Positions 35,145-44,180 are shown, numbered from the stretch's first letter. The stretch is 64,000 bases of DNA from Tateyamaria omphalii (GCF_014651375.1 NZ_BMWT01000007.1:124001-188000), one strand, 5' to 3'. Notes: a model not told the origin generated them from the sequence alone. Translations and numbers: made by a program.

Positions 35145-35894
35145 TCACAAACGCAGCTCCGCCACGAAATCATAGGCGTCACCACGGTATAGAGAGCGGG
35201 TAAGCTCGGCGACCCGACCGCTTTCCAGGTATGATGTACGTTCAATTCTCAATCCTGCAGCGCCGTCAGCGACGCCAAGCAAGTCCGCTTCGGGCGCGTC
35301 AATGTTGATGGCCGAGATTTTCTGAACAGCACGGACCGGGCGCATACCGTGACGTGCGAGGACTTCGTATAGCGACGTCCTGACCTCCAACGGATTCGGT
35401 AGGATATCAAGCGGCAACGAAGCCCGCTCCAGCGCCATCGGCCTCCCTCCAGCTTCGCGCAAACGGTAGATGCGGGCAACTTCGTTGACGTCACCCAGAT
35501 CAAGCGCTTGGGCCTCTTCTTCCGTCGGGGCGAATACACCCCGCTCCAGCCATTTTGACGTGGTATCGAGACCCCGATGCGACATGTCTTCGGTGAAAGA
35601 CGTGAGGTGCGACAGCGATTGCTCCATGCGCGCAACCGGTTCTCGGACAAATGTACCGGACCCTTGCCGTTGCTCGACAAGCCCGTCCTGAACCAGCGCC
35701 TGGATTGCCTTGCGCACCGTCACACGAGACAGATCTGTAATGTCCGCCAATTCACGCTCAGGCGGGAGCGACGAGTTCGGCGGCAGGACGCCTGAACCAA
35801 TTCCTTCTTCCAACCGTCGCCTCAGCTGCACGTACCTTGGCCCGCCATTGGCCGCCAGCCAACCGTCAGGGCGCAGGAATTCAACAGTGCTCAT
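35145..35894 (-). CDS. GntR-family regulator with UTRA domain (HutC/NagR subfamily)
   Basis: About 249 residues: an N-terminal winged helix (about 18-85; PPERELADITDLSRVTVRKAIQ, QGSGTFV) and a C-terminal UTRA effector domain (about 100-249) ending in GDAYDFVAELRL. This is the NagR type, which binds GlcNAc-6-phosphate or GlcN-6-phosphate in several bacteria. Start chosen at ATG 35894 (MSTVEF); it overlaps the upstream kinase gene by 14 bp. It lies inside the nag operon, and the divergent region to its right has repeated motifs that could be its operators. Confidence 0.88.
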   Translation of the reverse strand: MSTVEFLRPDGWLAANGGPRYVQLRRRLEEGIGSGVLPPNSSLPPERELADITDLSRVTVRKAIQALVQDGLVEQRQGSGTFVREPVARMEQSLSHLTSFTEDMSHRGLDTTSKWLERGVFAPTEEEAQALDLGDVNEVARIYRLREAGGRPMALERASLPLDILPNPLEVRTSLYEVLARHGMRPVRAVQKISAINIDAPEADLLGVADGAAGLRIERTSYLESGRVAELTRSLYRGDAYDFVAELRL

Positions 35895-36768
35895 CGGTGA
35901 TCTCCCGTGCAAAATCCAGCGCAAGGGACACTGCGCCATCAAGCGGCTCGCCTTCGCCACCCACAAGACAGGCACGCAAATCGTCGGGAAGGTAAGACCC
36001 GTAAAACGGGCCTATACCGCCTGTCAAACAAACTGGCACACTTGGATGCCATCCTAGAAAACGGATCGCTCGGGCGATCTCGCCAGCCCCCTGCCGCATG
36101 ATCCCTTGTGCAAGGGAGTCGCCCTCTGCTGCGGCCTGGGTCACCTTGGGTGCCAACCCACCAAAATCAGACGGACGCGCTTTACCCGCAAAAGCAACAA
36201 TGCCGCCAGCACCGTCCATTTCGGTCAAAAGGCATCGACTCAGCCGGGTTGCGTCAACCCGGCCATCAACAGTTTCAAGCGTCAGCTGAAGAACCCTGCG
36301 ACCCACCCATTGGGCAGACGCCTCGTCGCCCAGAACGGGCCCCCAACCACCTGCCAGTGTGATGTTGCCATCAAGTTGCGACGCATAAAAAGAACCGGTG
36401 CCGCAGTGACTGATGACACCATCCCTCTGGCCTAGCACGCCGCGCACAGCCGCGGGACGATCATCCGCTATTCGAACACGCTGAAATGGCAACTCTGCAC
36501 GCAACCGCTCGGACATATCCGGCCCGGTAACTCCGGCAAGACCAACGAAGGTCGGTGCGGCAGACAGCTGCTCAACAGGGCACGCCATACGCGCGGCAAG
36601 GTGTTGAAGTCCCAGCGCGATCTCTTGGATTGCTCCCTCAAAATCCGAAGACACATTGGCCGAACCGGTTTCAACAGATACGACTTTTCCGCGCTGCATC
36701 GATGCCATCCGGCATCGCGTACCTCCACCATCAATGGCAATGACAAGGGTTTCTTGCGGGTTACTCAT
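35881..36768 (-). CDS. BadF/BadG-type amino-sugar kinase (NagK/MurK-like)
   Basis: A 295-residue ASKHA-fold kinase of the BadF/BadG/BcrA/BcrD family. The phosphate-1 loop AIDGGGTRCR is at the N-terminus, followed by LAGVTG, HCGTGSF and GWGPVLGDEASA. Family members include N-acetylglucosamine kinase and the N-acetylmuramate/GlcNAc kinase MurK. Because it is first in the operon and divergent from a MurQ-like etherase gene, phosphorylation of imported MurNAc and/or GlcNAc is the likely role. An ABC importer, unlike a PTS, delivers unphosphorylated sugar, so such a kinase is needed. Confidence 0.85.
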   Translation of the reverse strand: MSNPQETLVIAIDGGGTRCRMASMQRGKVVSVETGSANVSSDFEGAIQEIALGLQHLAARMACPVEQLSAAPTFVGLAGVTGPDMSERLRAELPFQRVRIADDRPAAVRGVLGQRDGVISHCGTGSFYASQLDGNITLAGGWGPVLGDEASAQWVGRRVLQLTLETVDGRVDATRLSRCLLTEMDGAGGIVAFAGKARPSDFGGLAPKVTQAAAEGDSLAQGIMRQGAGEIARAIRFLGWHPSVPVCLTGGIGPFYGSYLPDDLRACLVGGEGEPLDGAVSLALDFAREITDEHC

Positions 36769-36782
36769 AGTAATGCCAATAC

Positions 36783-36900
36783 AATACCCTTTTATGATTT
36801 GAAAGGCCTAAATAGTACCTTTAAACCCAAATTCGCACCAATATCTCTTGAATTCCCGCTAGTTAAGAAAATTCTAGACAAAAGGTATTATATAGGTATT
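36783..36900. promoter_or_regulatory. Divergent nag/murQ control region with repeated AATACC / AGGTATT motifs
   Basis: Four copies of related short motifs occur in this AT-rich gap: AATACCCTTTTA (36783-36794), AGTACCTTTAA (36814-36824), AAAAGGTATTA (36880-36890) and TAGGTATT (36893-36900). The first two are in the orientation opposite to the last two. The arrangement fits binding sites for the adjacent GntR regulator controlling both operons. This is inference from position and repetition. Confidence 0.5.
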
Positions 36901-36924
36901 CTTTTCGAAAGGCGGGGGATTCGC

Positions 36925-37812
36925 ATGGCCAAACCACAGACGGAAGCACTGCACGACATGGCAGAAGGGCTAGACATGCGCCCTCTGACTGACATTGCCG
37001 GAGTGCTAGCGAACGGGCAGATCGCCGCAGCTGAAGTCGTGCGCGCCGCGACTTCAGTGATAGCGGACGGCGCAACCGCGATGGCAAACACGATCCGAAT
37101 GGGTGGCGTCCTGCACTATGTGGCCGCTGGGTCATCGGGATTAATGGCCGCTGCGGATGCTCAGGAACTTGGCGGTACATTCTCTATTCAACCGACACAG
37201 CTGCGCATCCACATGGCAGGCGGATTACCTACGGGCGTCGAAATGCCCGGCGATACCGAAGACGCAACAGACAACCTTCACGCATCACTCACGGATCTTT
37301 CCACGCGGGATACAATCATCGCCGTCTCAGCCAGCGGTTCGACACCCTACACCCTTGCTGCCGCACAGATTGCCCGCGCGGCGGGCGCAACGATTGTGGC
37401 CATTGCGAACAACGCTGGCTCCGCGCTGCTCAATGTTGCGGACCATCCAATCTGCCTTGCCACACCGCCCGAAGTGATTTCGGGATCGACCCGCATGGGG
37501 GCTGGTACGGCACAAAAGATTACGCTGAACATGCTGTCGACATTGATGGCCGCCGAACTTGGCCACATCCACGACGGCATGATGGTCAACGTACGCGCGG
37601 ACAACATCAAACTGCGCGCACGCGCGCAGTCCATGGTCTGCCAGATCGCAAAAGTCGAACAGCTTGCCGCTGAATCCGCACTGGCGCTGACACAGGGAGA
37701 GGTCAAGCCAGCCGCTCTGATCGCCGCCACCGGCATTTCGGTGGACCAGGCACAACAAATTCTTCGAGAAACCGAAGGAAACCTGCGCGCTGCACTGGCG
37801 CGAAAAATTTGA
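36925..37812 (+). CDS. murQ: N-acetylmuramic acid 6-phosphate etherase, MurQ-like (divergent)
   Basis: A 295-residue SIS-domain protein. MurQ cleaves the lactyl ether of MurNAc-6-phosphate to give GlcNAc-6-phosphate and D-lactate. Strong family motifs are ISGSTRMGAGTAQKITLNMLST and the N-terminal ADAQELGGTF with the presumed catalytic Glu; most MurQ proteins read GAGTSGR…DASECPPTF here, so the N-terminal active-site loop is atypical (SSGL in place of TSGR, GG in place of PP). The ATG at 36925 has AAAGGCGGGGG upstream; a longer frame reaches back across the control region and into the opposite kinase gene. First gene of the plus-strand importer operon. Confidence 0.85.
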   Translation: MAKPQTEALHDMAEGLDMRPLTDIAGVLANGQIAAAEVVRAATSVIADGATAMANTIRMGGVLHYVAAGSSGLMAAADAQELGGTFSIQPTQLRIHMAGGLPTGVEMPGDTEDATDNLHASLTDLSTRDTIIAVSASGSTPYTLAAAQIARAAGATIVAIANNAGSALLNVADHPICLATPPEVISGSTRMGAGTAQKITLNMLSTLMAAELGHIHDGMMVNVRADNIKLRARAQSMVCQIAKVEQLAAESALALTQGEVKPAALIAATGISVDQAQQILRETEGNLRAALARKI

Positions 37813-37837
37813 CGAAAAAACCTAGGGGAGATCAAAA

Positions 37838-39091
37838 ATGACACGCAACATATTTAGGCTGGCGCTTGCAACGACCGCGTTGGTGGCAACAGGCGCTTAC
37901 GCGCAGGATACTACATTGACCATCGAAAGTTGGCGCAACGACGACCTGAAACTCTGGCAAGACCAGATTATCCCGGCATTCGAAGCAGAACACCCCGGCA
38001 TCAAAGTGGAGTTCAGACCGTCCGCACCCGCCGAGTACAATGCCGTGCTCAACTCCAAACTGGATGCGGGATCGGCGGGCGATCTGATCACCTGCCGCCC
38101 CTTCGATGCGTCCCTCGCCCTTTACGATGCCGGCCATTTGTCTGATCTCAGCGACCTCGAAGCGATGTCGAACTTCTCGGATGTGGCCAAGTCTGCATGG
38201 CAGACCGACGACGGCTCCGCCAGCTTCTGTGTTCCGATGGCAAGCGTCATCCACGGATTTATCTACAACAAGGACGCCTTCGAAGAGCTGGGCCTGAGCA
38301 TCCCGGAAACGGAAGCTGAATTCTTTGCAGCTCTGGACGCAATCAAGGAAGACGGCGGCTATATCCCGATGGCGATGGGCACCAACGACCAATGGGAAGC
38401 CGCGACAATGGGCTACAACAACATTGGTCCGAACTACTGGAAAGGTGAAGAAGGCCGCCTGGCGTTGATTGCAGGCGAACAGACACTGACAGATCCGCAA
38501 TGGGTCGCACCCTATGCCACACTTGCCCGTTGGGGCGACTACCTCGGCGCGGGATACGAGGCACAGACCTATCCCGACAGCCAGAACATTTTCACATTGG
38601 GTCGCGCGGCAATCTATCCGGCAGGCTCGTGGGAAATCTCTGGCTTCAACACACAGGCCGATTTCGAGATGGGCGCATTCAAGCCACCAGTCCAGAACGC
38701 GGGCGACACGTGCTACATTTCGGATCACACCGACATCGGGATTGGTATGAATGCGGCGACCGACAATCCTGAAGCCGCACGCACCTTCCTGGCTTGGGTT
38801 GCCAGCCCTGAATTCGCAGGCATCTTCGGCAACGCGCTTCCGGGTTTCTTCCCCCTGTCGAAAACGCCCGTCGAGCTGGAAGACCCGCTTGCCAAGGAAT
38901 TCGTAAGCTGGCGCGGCGAATGTGAATCCACGATCCGGTCCACCTACCAGATCCTGTCACGTGGCACGCCAAACCTTGAAAACGAAACATGGGGTGCATC
39001 GGTTGCCGCGATCAAGGGCACCGCAACGCCCGAAGAACTTGGCCAGGGCCTGCAAGACGGTCTGGCCAGCTGGTACGAACCGCAGCAGTAA
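37838..39091 (+). CDS. Sugar ABC transporter substrate-binding protein (amino-sugar/muropeptide locus)
   Basis: A 417-residue periplasmic binding protein of the CUT1 type with a Sec signal (cleavage after AYAQ, about residue 22). TIESWRNDDLKLW and FEAEHPGIKVEF start the mature domain, and NKDAFEELGLSIPETEAEF is the usual hinge-proximal segment. It lies 25 bp after murQ and should deliver the operon's substrate, probably MurNAc, GlcNAc or a related amino sugar, to the permeases that follow. AGGGGAG precedes the ATG. Confidence 0.92.
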   Translation: MTRNIFRLALATTALVATGAYAQDTTLTIESWRNDDLKLWQDQIIPAFEAEHPGIKVEFRPSAPAEYNAVLNSKLDAGSAGDLITCRPFDASLALYDAGHLSDLSDLEAMSNFSDVAKSAWQTDDGSASFCVPMASVIHGFIYNKDAFEELGLSIPETEAEFFAALDAIKEDGGYIPMAMGTNDQWEAATMGYNNIGPNYWKGEEGRLALIAGEQTLTDPQWVAPYATLARWGDYLGAGYEAQTYPDSQNIFTLGRAAIYPAGSWEISGFNTQADFEMGAFKPPVQNAGDTCYISDHTDIGIGMNAATDNPEAARTFLAWVASPEFAGIFGNALPGFFPLSKTPVELEDPLAKEFVSWRGECESTIRSTYQILSRGTPNLENETWGASVAAIKGTATPEELGQGLQDGLASWYEPQQ

Positions 39092-39107
39092 CCTCCCCTG
39101 CTGCACA

Positions 39108-39135
39108 GCCCCGGGCACATCAGACAGCCCGGGGC
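39108..39135. terminator. Intercistronic hairpin after the binding-protein gene
   Basis: A perfect 9-bp inverted repeat, GCCCCGGGC (39108-39116) and GCCCGGGGC (39127-39135), with a 10-base loop, between the binding-protein stop and the first permease start. It probably lowers read-through or protects the upstream mRNA so that more binding protein than permease is made. Confidence 0.5.
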
Positions 39136-39156
39136 ACATTTCCCGGAGTGAGATCA

Positions 39157-40071
39157 ATGAAACAGGCCCGCATTCGCTGGCATATCCTCGTGTTCCTTGC
39201 GCCTGCCATCTTGGTTTACACCGCCGTGATGATCTTTCCGCTCTTCAACACCTTGCGGCTCGCACTTTACACGCGGGTCGATCAGGAAAGGGTGTTCGTT
39301 GGGCTCGAGAACTTCCGCACGCTGTTCTTTGACCCGATTTGGGCCGAACAGTTCTGGAACGCTCTGGGCAATAACTTCTGGTTCTTCTTGATCCACATGC
39401 TGGTTCAAAACCCAATTGGCATTGCGCTTGCCGCGCTGCTCAGTCATCCGAGATTGCGGTTCGCCGCGCTTTACCGCTCGGCGATCTTCATTCCGACAAT
39501 CCTGTCATTCGTGATCATCGGCTTTGCATGGAAGCTGATCCTGTCACCCATCTGGGGCATTGCACCGTCGATGTTGGATGCCGTGGGTCTCGGCTCGCTC
39601 TACGCCCCATGGCTCGGAAAAGAGGAATACGCGCTGACGACACTTGCGCTTGTTTCGGTCTGGCAGTTCGTCGGCATTCCGATGATGCTGATCTATGCGG
39701 CACTTCTCACCATTCCCGAAGAAATCCTGGAAGCGGGCGAGGTCGACGGCATCACCGGCATGGCAGCTTTCTGGAAAATCAAGCTACCACTGATCCTGCC
39801 GTCCATTGGGATCATTTCGATCCTGACCTTTGTCGGCAACTTCAATGCCTTTGACCTGATCTATGCCGCGCAAGGTGCGCTGGCCGGGCCGGACTTCTCG
39901 ACCGATATCCTGGGTACATTCATGTACCGCACCTTCTTTGGCTTCCAGCTCCAGCTTGGGGACCCGCATATGGGATCAGCCATCGCTGGCGCCATGTTCG
40001 CCATCATTCTCGTGGGTGTCTGCATCTACCTTTTCGGCATCCAGACGCGCATGCGCCGGTACCAGCTCTGA
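39157..40071 (+). CDS. Sugar ABC transporter permease (MalF/UgpA type)
   Basis: About 304 residues with six hydrophobic segments and the EAA loop EAGEVDGITGMAAFWKIKLP. It begins with the short MKQARIRWHILVFLAPA typical of UgpA/MalF-like permeases. The ATG at 39157 is preceded by CGGAGTGAG. One half of the inner-membrane channel for the amino-sugar importer; the next gene, 10 bases away, encodes the other half. Confidence 0.92.
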   Translation: MKQARIRWHILVFLAPAILVYTAVMIFPLFNTLRLALYTRVDQERVFVGLENFRTLFFDPIWAEQFWNALGNNFWFFLIHMLVQNPIGIALAALLSHPRLRFAALYRSAIFIPTILSFVIIGFAWKLILSPIWGIAPSMLDAVGLGSLYAPWLGKEEYALTTLALVSVWQFVGIPMMLIYAALLTIPEEILEAGEVDGITGMAAFWKIKLPLILPSIGIISILTFVGNFNAFDLIYAAQGALAGPDFSTDILGTFMYRTFFGFQLQLGDPHMGSAIAGAMFAIILVGVCIYLFGIQTRMRRYQL

Positions 40072-40081
40072 GGACCCCGCG

Positions 40082-40921
40082 ATGAACAAGGTACGATCCA
40101 ATCCTCTGAACACCGTGGCAATGCACGGGGCGCTTATCCTGTACACCCTGATCGCCCTGTTTCCGGTTTTCATCATCCTGATCAATAGCTTCAAGGACCG
40201 CCGCTCTATCTTTCGTGAGCCCTTGGCCCTGCCAAACTCCGAAAGCTTCTCGACCATTGGCTACGAAACCGTCCTGCAGCAAGGGGACTTTTTCCTCTAC
40301 TTCCAGAACTCCATGATCGTCACCGTGGCCTCACTGTTCTTCGTGCTGCTGTTCGGGGCGATGGCGGCCTACGCCCTCAGCGAATACCGATTCCGAGGCA
40401 ACATGCTGATGGGTCTTTACCTTGCATTGGGCATCATGATCCCGATCCGCATCGGCACCGTTGCGATACTCGAGATGATGGTGGCAACCGGTCTTGTGAA
40501 CACGCTCTGGGCCTTGATCCTTGTCTACACCGCCCAAGGCTTACCATTGGCAGTCTTCATCCTCAGCGAATTCATGCGGCAGGTTTCGGATGACCTCAAG
40601 AATGCCGGGCGGATCGATGGACTGAGCGAATACACGATCTTCTTCCGCCTTGTCCTGCCCCTTGTGCGCCCCGCCATGGCAACGGTTGCGGTGTTCAACA
40701 TGATTCCGATCTGGAACGACCTTTGGTTTCCGTTGATCCTCGCACCTGCCGAAGAAACGAAAACACTGACGCTCGGCTCTCAGGTTTTCATCGGACAGTT
40801 CGTGACAGACTGGAATGCTGTCCTGTCCGCCCTGTCGATGGCCATCCTACCGGTGCTGATCCTCTACATCATCTTTTCGCGGCAGCTGATCCGCGGCATC
40901 ACCTCCGGAGCAGTCAAATGA
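40082..40921 (+). CDS. Sugar ABC transporter permease (MalG/UgpE type)
   Basis: About 279 residues with six hydrophobic segments and the EAA-like loop KNAGRIDGLSEYTIFFRLVLP. The start at 40082 (GGACCCCGCG upstream) lies just after the previous stop; a longer frame overlaps the preceding permease gene. The stop overlaps the oxidoreductase start by 4 bp (ATGA). Partner permease of the amino-sugar importer. Confidence 0.92.
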   Translation: MNKVRSNPLNTVAMHGALILYTLIALFPVFIILINSFKDRRSIFREPLALPNSESFSTIGYETVLQQGDFFLYFQNSMIVTVASLFFVLLFGAMAAYALSEYRFRGNMLMGLYLALGIMIPIRIGTVAILEMMVATGLVNTLWALILVYTAQGLPLAVFILSEFMRQVSDDLKNAGRIDGLSEYTIFFRLVLPLVRPAMATVAVFNMIPIWNDLWFPLILAPAEETKTLTLGSQVFIGQFVTDWNAVLSALSMAILPVLILYIIFSRQLIRGITSGAVK

Positions 40922-41949
40922 TGCGAGTTCTGATTGTGGGTCTTGGCAATATGGGCCTGAGCCACGCGCTGGCGCACCATCATCACCCAGACGCGCAGAT
41001 AACGGGCTTGGTCAATCGGTCTGACGTTGCCCTGCCGCAAGAGCTCGCTACCTATCCAAGGTTCACAACCTTCGAGGAAGGCTTGGCCACGGCCCCCGAT
41101 CTGGTCGTGATCGCAACATACTCGGACAGCCACGCGGATCTGGCGTGTCAGACCATGGAAACCGGCGCGCATGTCTTTGTTGAAAAACCGCTCGCAACCA
41201 CAGTCACGGATGCAATGCGCGTGGTGGAAACCGCGAAATGGACAAACCGCAAACTCGTTGTTGGTTATATCCTCCGCCACCATCCATCATGGATGAGGCT
41301 GATCAAGGAAGCGCGTGATCTTGGCGGGCCTTACGTGTTCCGTTTGAACCTCAACCAGCAGTCGTCCGGCGCCGAATGGGAAACCCACAAGGCGCTGATG
41401 CAAACAACCAGCCCGATCGTCGATTGTGGCGTCCACTATGTCGACGTGATGTGCCAGATCACAGACGCACGCCCGATCCGCGTGCACGGAATGGGGCTGC
41501 GCTTGTCGGAGGAAATCGCTGAGGACATGTACAACTACGGCCAATTTCAGGTCGTCTTTAGCGACGGATCGGTTGGCTGGTACGAGGCTGGATGGGGCCC
41601 GATGATGTCCGAGACGGCATTCTTCGTCAAAGACATCGTCAGCCCAAATGGCGCCGTTTCGATCACCGATGGCAACAAGGGTGCGTCGGCAGACATCGAC
41701 GGGCACACGAAGGTGGGCGGCATTCTGGTGCACACACCTGCCGGAGACCGGCAAATCGACATGCCTGACGAACCCGGCCACCAGGCTCTCTGCGATGCCG
41801 AACAGCACTATACGCTGCGCGCCATTGCCGAGGACATCGACCTGACCCGCCATATGAATGACGCGGTGCAATCGCTCGCCATCTGTCTGGCCGCGGATGA
41901 AAGCATCCGGTCCGGCCAACCCATTTCGCTTGAGGAGTCCCTGAAATGA
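40918..41949 (+). CDS. Gfo/Idh/MocA-family oxidoreductase
   Basis: A 343-residue NAD(P)-dependent sugar dehydrogenase-like protein. The Rossmann motif VGLGNMG is at the N-terminus, EKPLATT is the family's conserved lysine segment, and DCGVHYVDVM holds the His typical of the catalytic region. It lies between the permeases and the ATPase gene and overlaps both by 4 bp, so it is part of the same translational unit. It could oxidise or epimerise the imported sugar, or, as in some family members, open an anhydro-sugar or deglycosylate by an oxidative route. Substrate unknown. Confidence 0.87.
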   Translation: MMRVLIVGLGNMGLSHALAHHHHPDAQITGLVNRSDVALPQELATYPRFTTFEEGLATAPDLVVIATYSDSHADLACQTMETGAHVFVEKPLATTVTDAMRVVETAKWTNRKLVVGYILRHHPSWMRLIKEARDLGGPYVFRLNLNQQSSGAEWETHKALMQTTSPIVDCGVHYVDVMCQITDARPIRVHGMGLRLSEEIAEDMYNYGQFQVVFSDGSVGWYEAGWGPMMSETAFFVKDIVSPNGAVSITDGNKGASADIDGHTKVGGILVHTPAGDRQIDMPDEPGHQALCDAEQHYTLRAIAEDIDLTRHMNDAVQSLAICLAADESIRSGQPISLEESLK

Positions 41950-42941
41950 CCGCCCTGTCGCTGAAAAACGTGAATAAGTCCTTCGGCAAGGTCCATGTCC
42001 TCAAAGACATCAATCTTGATGTTGAGGAAGGTGAGTTCGTGGTCTTTGTCGGTCCCTCAGGCTGCGGCAAGTCCACGCTGCTGCGGGTGATCGCAGGTCT
42101 GGAGGACGCCACATCGGGCGAAATCAGCATCGGTGGAGAGGTCATGAACCTTACACCGCCGTCCAAACGTGGCATCGCCATGGTGTTCCAAAGCTACGCG
42201 CTGTACCCGCATCTGAACGTGCGGGGAAACATGACGCTGGCGCTCAAACAAGAAGGCCAGTCCAAGTCGGTGATCGAAGAGCGGGTGCAGACGGCGTCCA
42301 AGATGCTCAACCTCGAACCCTATCTCGACCGCTACCCCTCGGAACTGTCCGGCGGACAGCGCCAGCGCGTCGCCATCGGTCGGGCCATCGTACGTGAACC
42401 CAAATTGTTCCTGTTCGACGAACCGCTATCGAACCTTGACGCTGCCCTACGGATGAACACCCGGATCGAGATTGCGAACCTGCACCGCCAGCTTGGCGCA
42501 TCCATGATCTACGTCACGCACGACCAGACCGAAGCCATGACGCTGGCAGACAAGATTGTTGTTCTGCGCGACGGGCGGGTCGAACAGATCGGCAGCCCAA
42601 TGGAACTTTACAACAATCCGGCAAATCAATTTGTTGCGGGGTTCCTTGGCTCACCGTCAATGAACTTCTTCCCGGCTGGCATCGTTCAAAGCGGTGATGA
42701 CCGGATCATGGGCATCCGCCCCGAAGACCTGTTTCTTGCCGATGACGGCATCCTGTCTGCCCGCGTTAGTCATGTCGAAAAGCTCGGCGGTGATACCAAC
42801 GTGATTGCGCATCTGAACGATCACCAAATCACGGCCCGACTTTTCGGTCAGCACGCGGTAGAGGAAGGTCAGGATCTGCGCCTCGGCTTCGATCCGCAAA
42901 GCGCATATCACTTCAACACCCAAGGCGCACGCCTCTACTAA
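41946..42941 (+). CDS. Sugar ABC transporter ATP-binding protein (UgpC type)
   Basis: A 331-residue CUT1 ATPase: Walker [10 protein letters not shown] (about 36-44), signature LSGGQRQR, Walker [13 protein letters not shown], switch VTHDQTEAMTLAD, and a C-terminal TOBE/OB domain with GIRPEDL. It closes the plus-strand murQ-importer operon. It is clearly homologous to, but distinct from, the ATPase at 22.8-23.8 kb, so the two importers do not share one ATPase gene. Confidence 0.93.
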   Translation: MTALSLKNVNKSFGKVHVLKDINLDVEEGEFVVFVGPSGCGKSTLLRVIAGLEDATSGEISIGGEVMNLTPPSKRGIAMVFQSYALYPHLNVRGNMTLALKQEGQSKSVIEERVQTASKMLNLEPYLDRYPSELSGGQRQRVAIGRAIVREPKLFLFDEPLSNLDAALRMNTRIEIANLHRQLGASMIYVTHDQTEAMTLADKIVVLRDGRVEQIGSPMELYNNPANQFVAGFLGSPSMNFFPAGIVQSGDDRIMGIRPEDLFLADDGILSARVSHVEKLGGDTNVIAHLNDHQITARLFGQHAVEEGQDLRLGFDPQSAYHFNTQGARLY

Positions 42942-43310
42942 AAACCTGCACCCCAATCTGTCCGGATACCCGTTGCCGCGTGCACTGATCCCGCAGCGGA
43001 ACCGGGACATCCAATAAGCATCCGGCAAAGCATGGCAGACCCGACTGCGCGTCAACAAAAACCGCTGTGAAAAGCAATGGTCGACGAGGTTGCGTATGAA
43101 ACCCCGAGGACCGTATCGCTCGCCCAACACAGCGGTTTGACGATCATCATCAGACACGCCACCGCCAAGTTGAAAAGGTTGCTCAGCGACCGCCACCTAT
43201 TACTGACGTTCAATACTTTTGCTCTCTCAGGAAAGCCGAAATATGGTACGTGCGCATGGGCCGCGAACAGAAGTGCTCAGCACTTTAAGGCCCCACAAAG
43301 GGTGGACGTT
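42942..43310. other. Intergenic region before the XRE-cupin regulator
   Basis: About 370 bases without a supported gene. The regulator's frame stays open upstream to 43077, but that extension (Arg/Thr-rich, no ribosome-binding site) does not look coding. A poorly paired G+C-rich dyad around 42970-43008 might terminate the importer operon. Confidence 0.4.
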
Positions 43311-43967
43311 GTGAACATAGAAAAGACAGACGCCAACATGGTCACCAAGCTCACGCAAGATCCACACAGCCCCCGCGATGGCGACCGGGAAAAAGTGCTG
43401 GAAGTCGCCATTGGACGCGAAGTGCGCACGTTCAGGCGACAAAAGGAGATCACCGTGGCCGACCTGTCCCAGATGACAGGCCTGTCCATCGGTATGTTGT
43501 CCAAGATCGAGAACGGCAATACGTCGCCTTCTCTGACCACATTGCAACTGTTGGCAAACGCATTGTCGGTGCCTTTGACCAGCTTCTTCCGACGGTTCGA
43601 AGAAAGCCGCCCGGCGGTTCACACCAAGTCAGGCGAAGGCGTGAAGATCGACCGCGCAGGAACACGCGCCAATCATCAATACAATCTTTTGGGTCACATC
43701 GGGTCGAACACGTCAGGTGTCATTGTCGAACCCTATCTGATCACTCTGACAGCCGAGTCCGACGTGTTTCCGGCATTCCAACATGGCGGCATCGAAACGA
43801 TCTACATGCTGGAAGGTCAAGTGGACTATCGTCACGGCGATCACGTCTATCCACTGCAACCCGGTGACACCCTGTTTTTCGATGCCGACGCGCCGCACGG
43901 ACCAGAGACTCTCGTCACCCTGCCCGCGCGATACTTGTCGATCATCAGCTACCCCCAAAACGCCTGA
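43311..43967 (+). CDS. XRE-family regulator with cupin domain
   Basis: About 218 residues. An N-terminal HTH_3 domain (about 22-80; VADLSQMTGLSIGMLSKIENG) reads DNA and a C-terminal cupin (about 115-215; GGIETIYMLEGQVDYRHGD, LQPGDTLFFDADAPHGPE) would bind the effector. This layout is common in regulators of amine, polyamine and amino-acid catabolism. I chose the GTG at 43311 because AAGGGTGG lies just upstream; an ATG at 43338 is the alternative. It is immediately upstream of, and on the same strand as, the glxBCD-glnT genes and so is their likely regulator. Confidence 0.87.
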   Translation: MNIEKTDANMVTKLTQDPHSPRDGDREKVLEVAIGREVRTFRRQKEITVADLSQMTGLSIGMLSKIENGNTSPSLTTLQLLANALSVPLTSFFRRFEESRPAVHTKSGEGVKIDRAGTRANHQYNLLGHIGSNTSGVIVEPYLITLTAESDVFPAFQHGGIETIYMLEGQVDYRHGDHVYPLQPGDTLFFDADAPHGPETLVTLPARYLSIISYPQNA

Positions 43968-44080
43968 GACCCCTTCGCAAGCGGCAGACCGGCGAGCAAA
44001 CCCCAAAAAATCTACACCGATCAAGGGACCATCAGGCTAGGGCCACGCAACGTGGGATGACGCACTCGCGGCCTCACTTT

Positions 44081-44102
44081 TAACTGGTGTGCAAATTAGT
44101 TT
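44081..44102. promoter_or_regulatory. Candidate operator/promoter segment upstream of glxB
   Basis: The sequence TTAACTGGTGTGCAAATTAGTT has AACT and AGTT ends forming a short dyad 80 bases before the glxB start. It could be an operator for the XRE-cupin or the GlxA-type regulator. Only weak support. Confidence 0.25.
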
Positions 44103-44180
44103 CCCTCTGGTTGAGCGAAGTATCCAACGATGCTAGCGTTCGACTCGAACGACAGATCACTTTTTAGGAGGGCCTTCGCC

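Noticed and set aside
37832-38728. Antisense frame of about 300 codons opposite the second binding-protein gene
   Set aside because: Cys/Arg-rich sequence with no family features; the sense gene has a signal peptide and family motifs.
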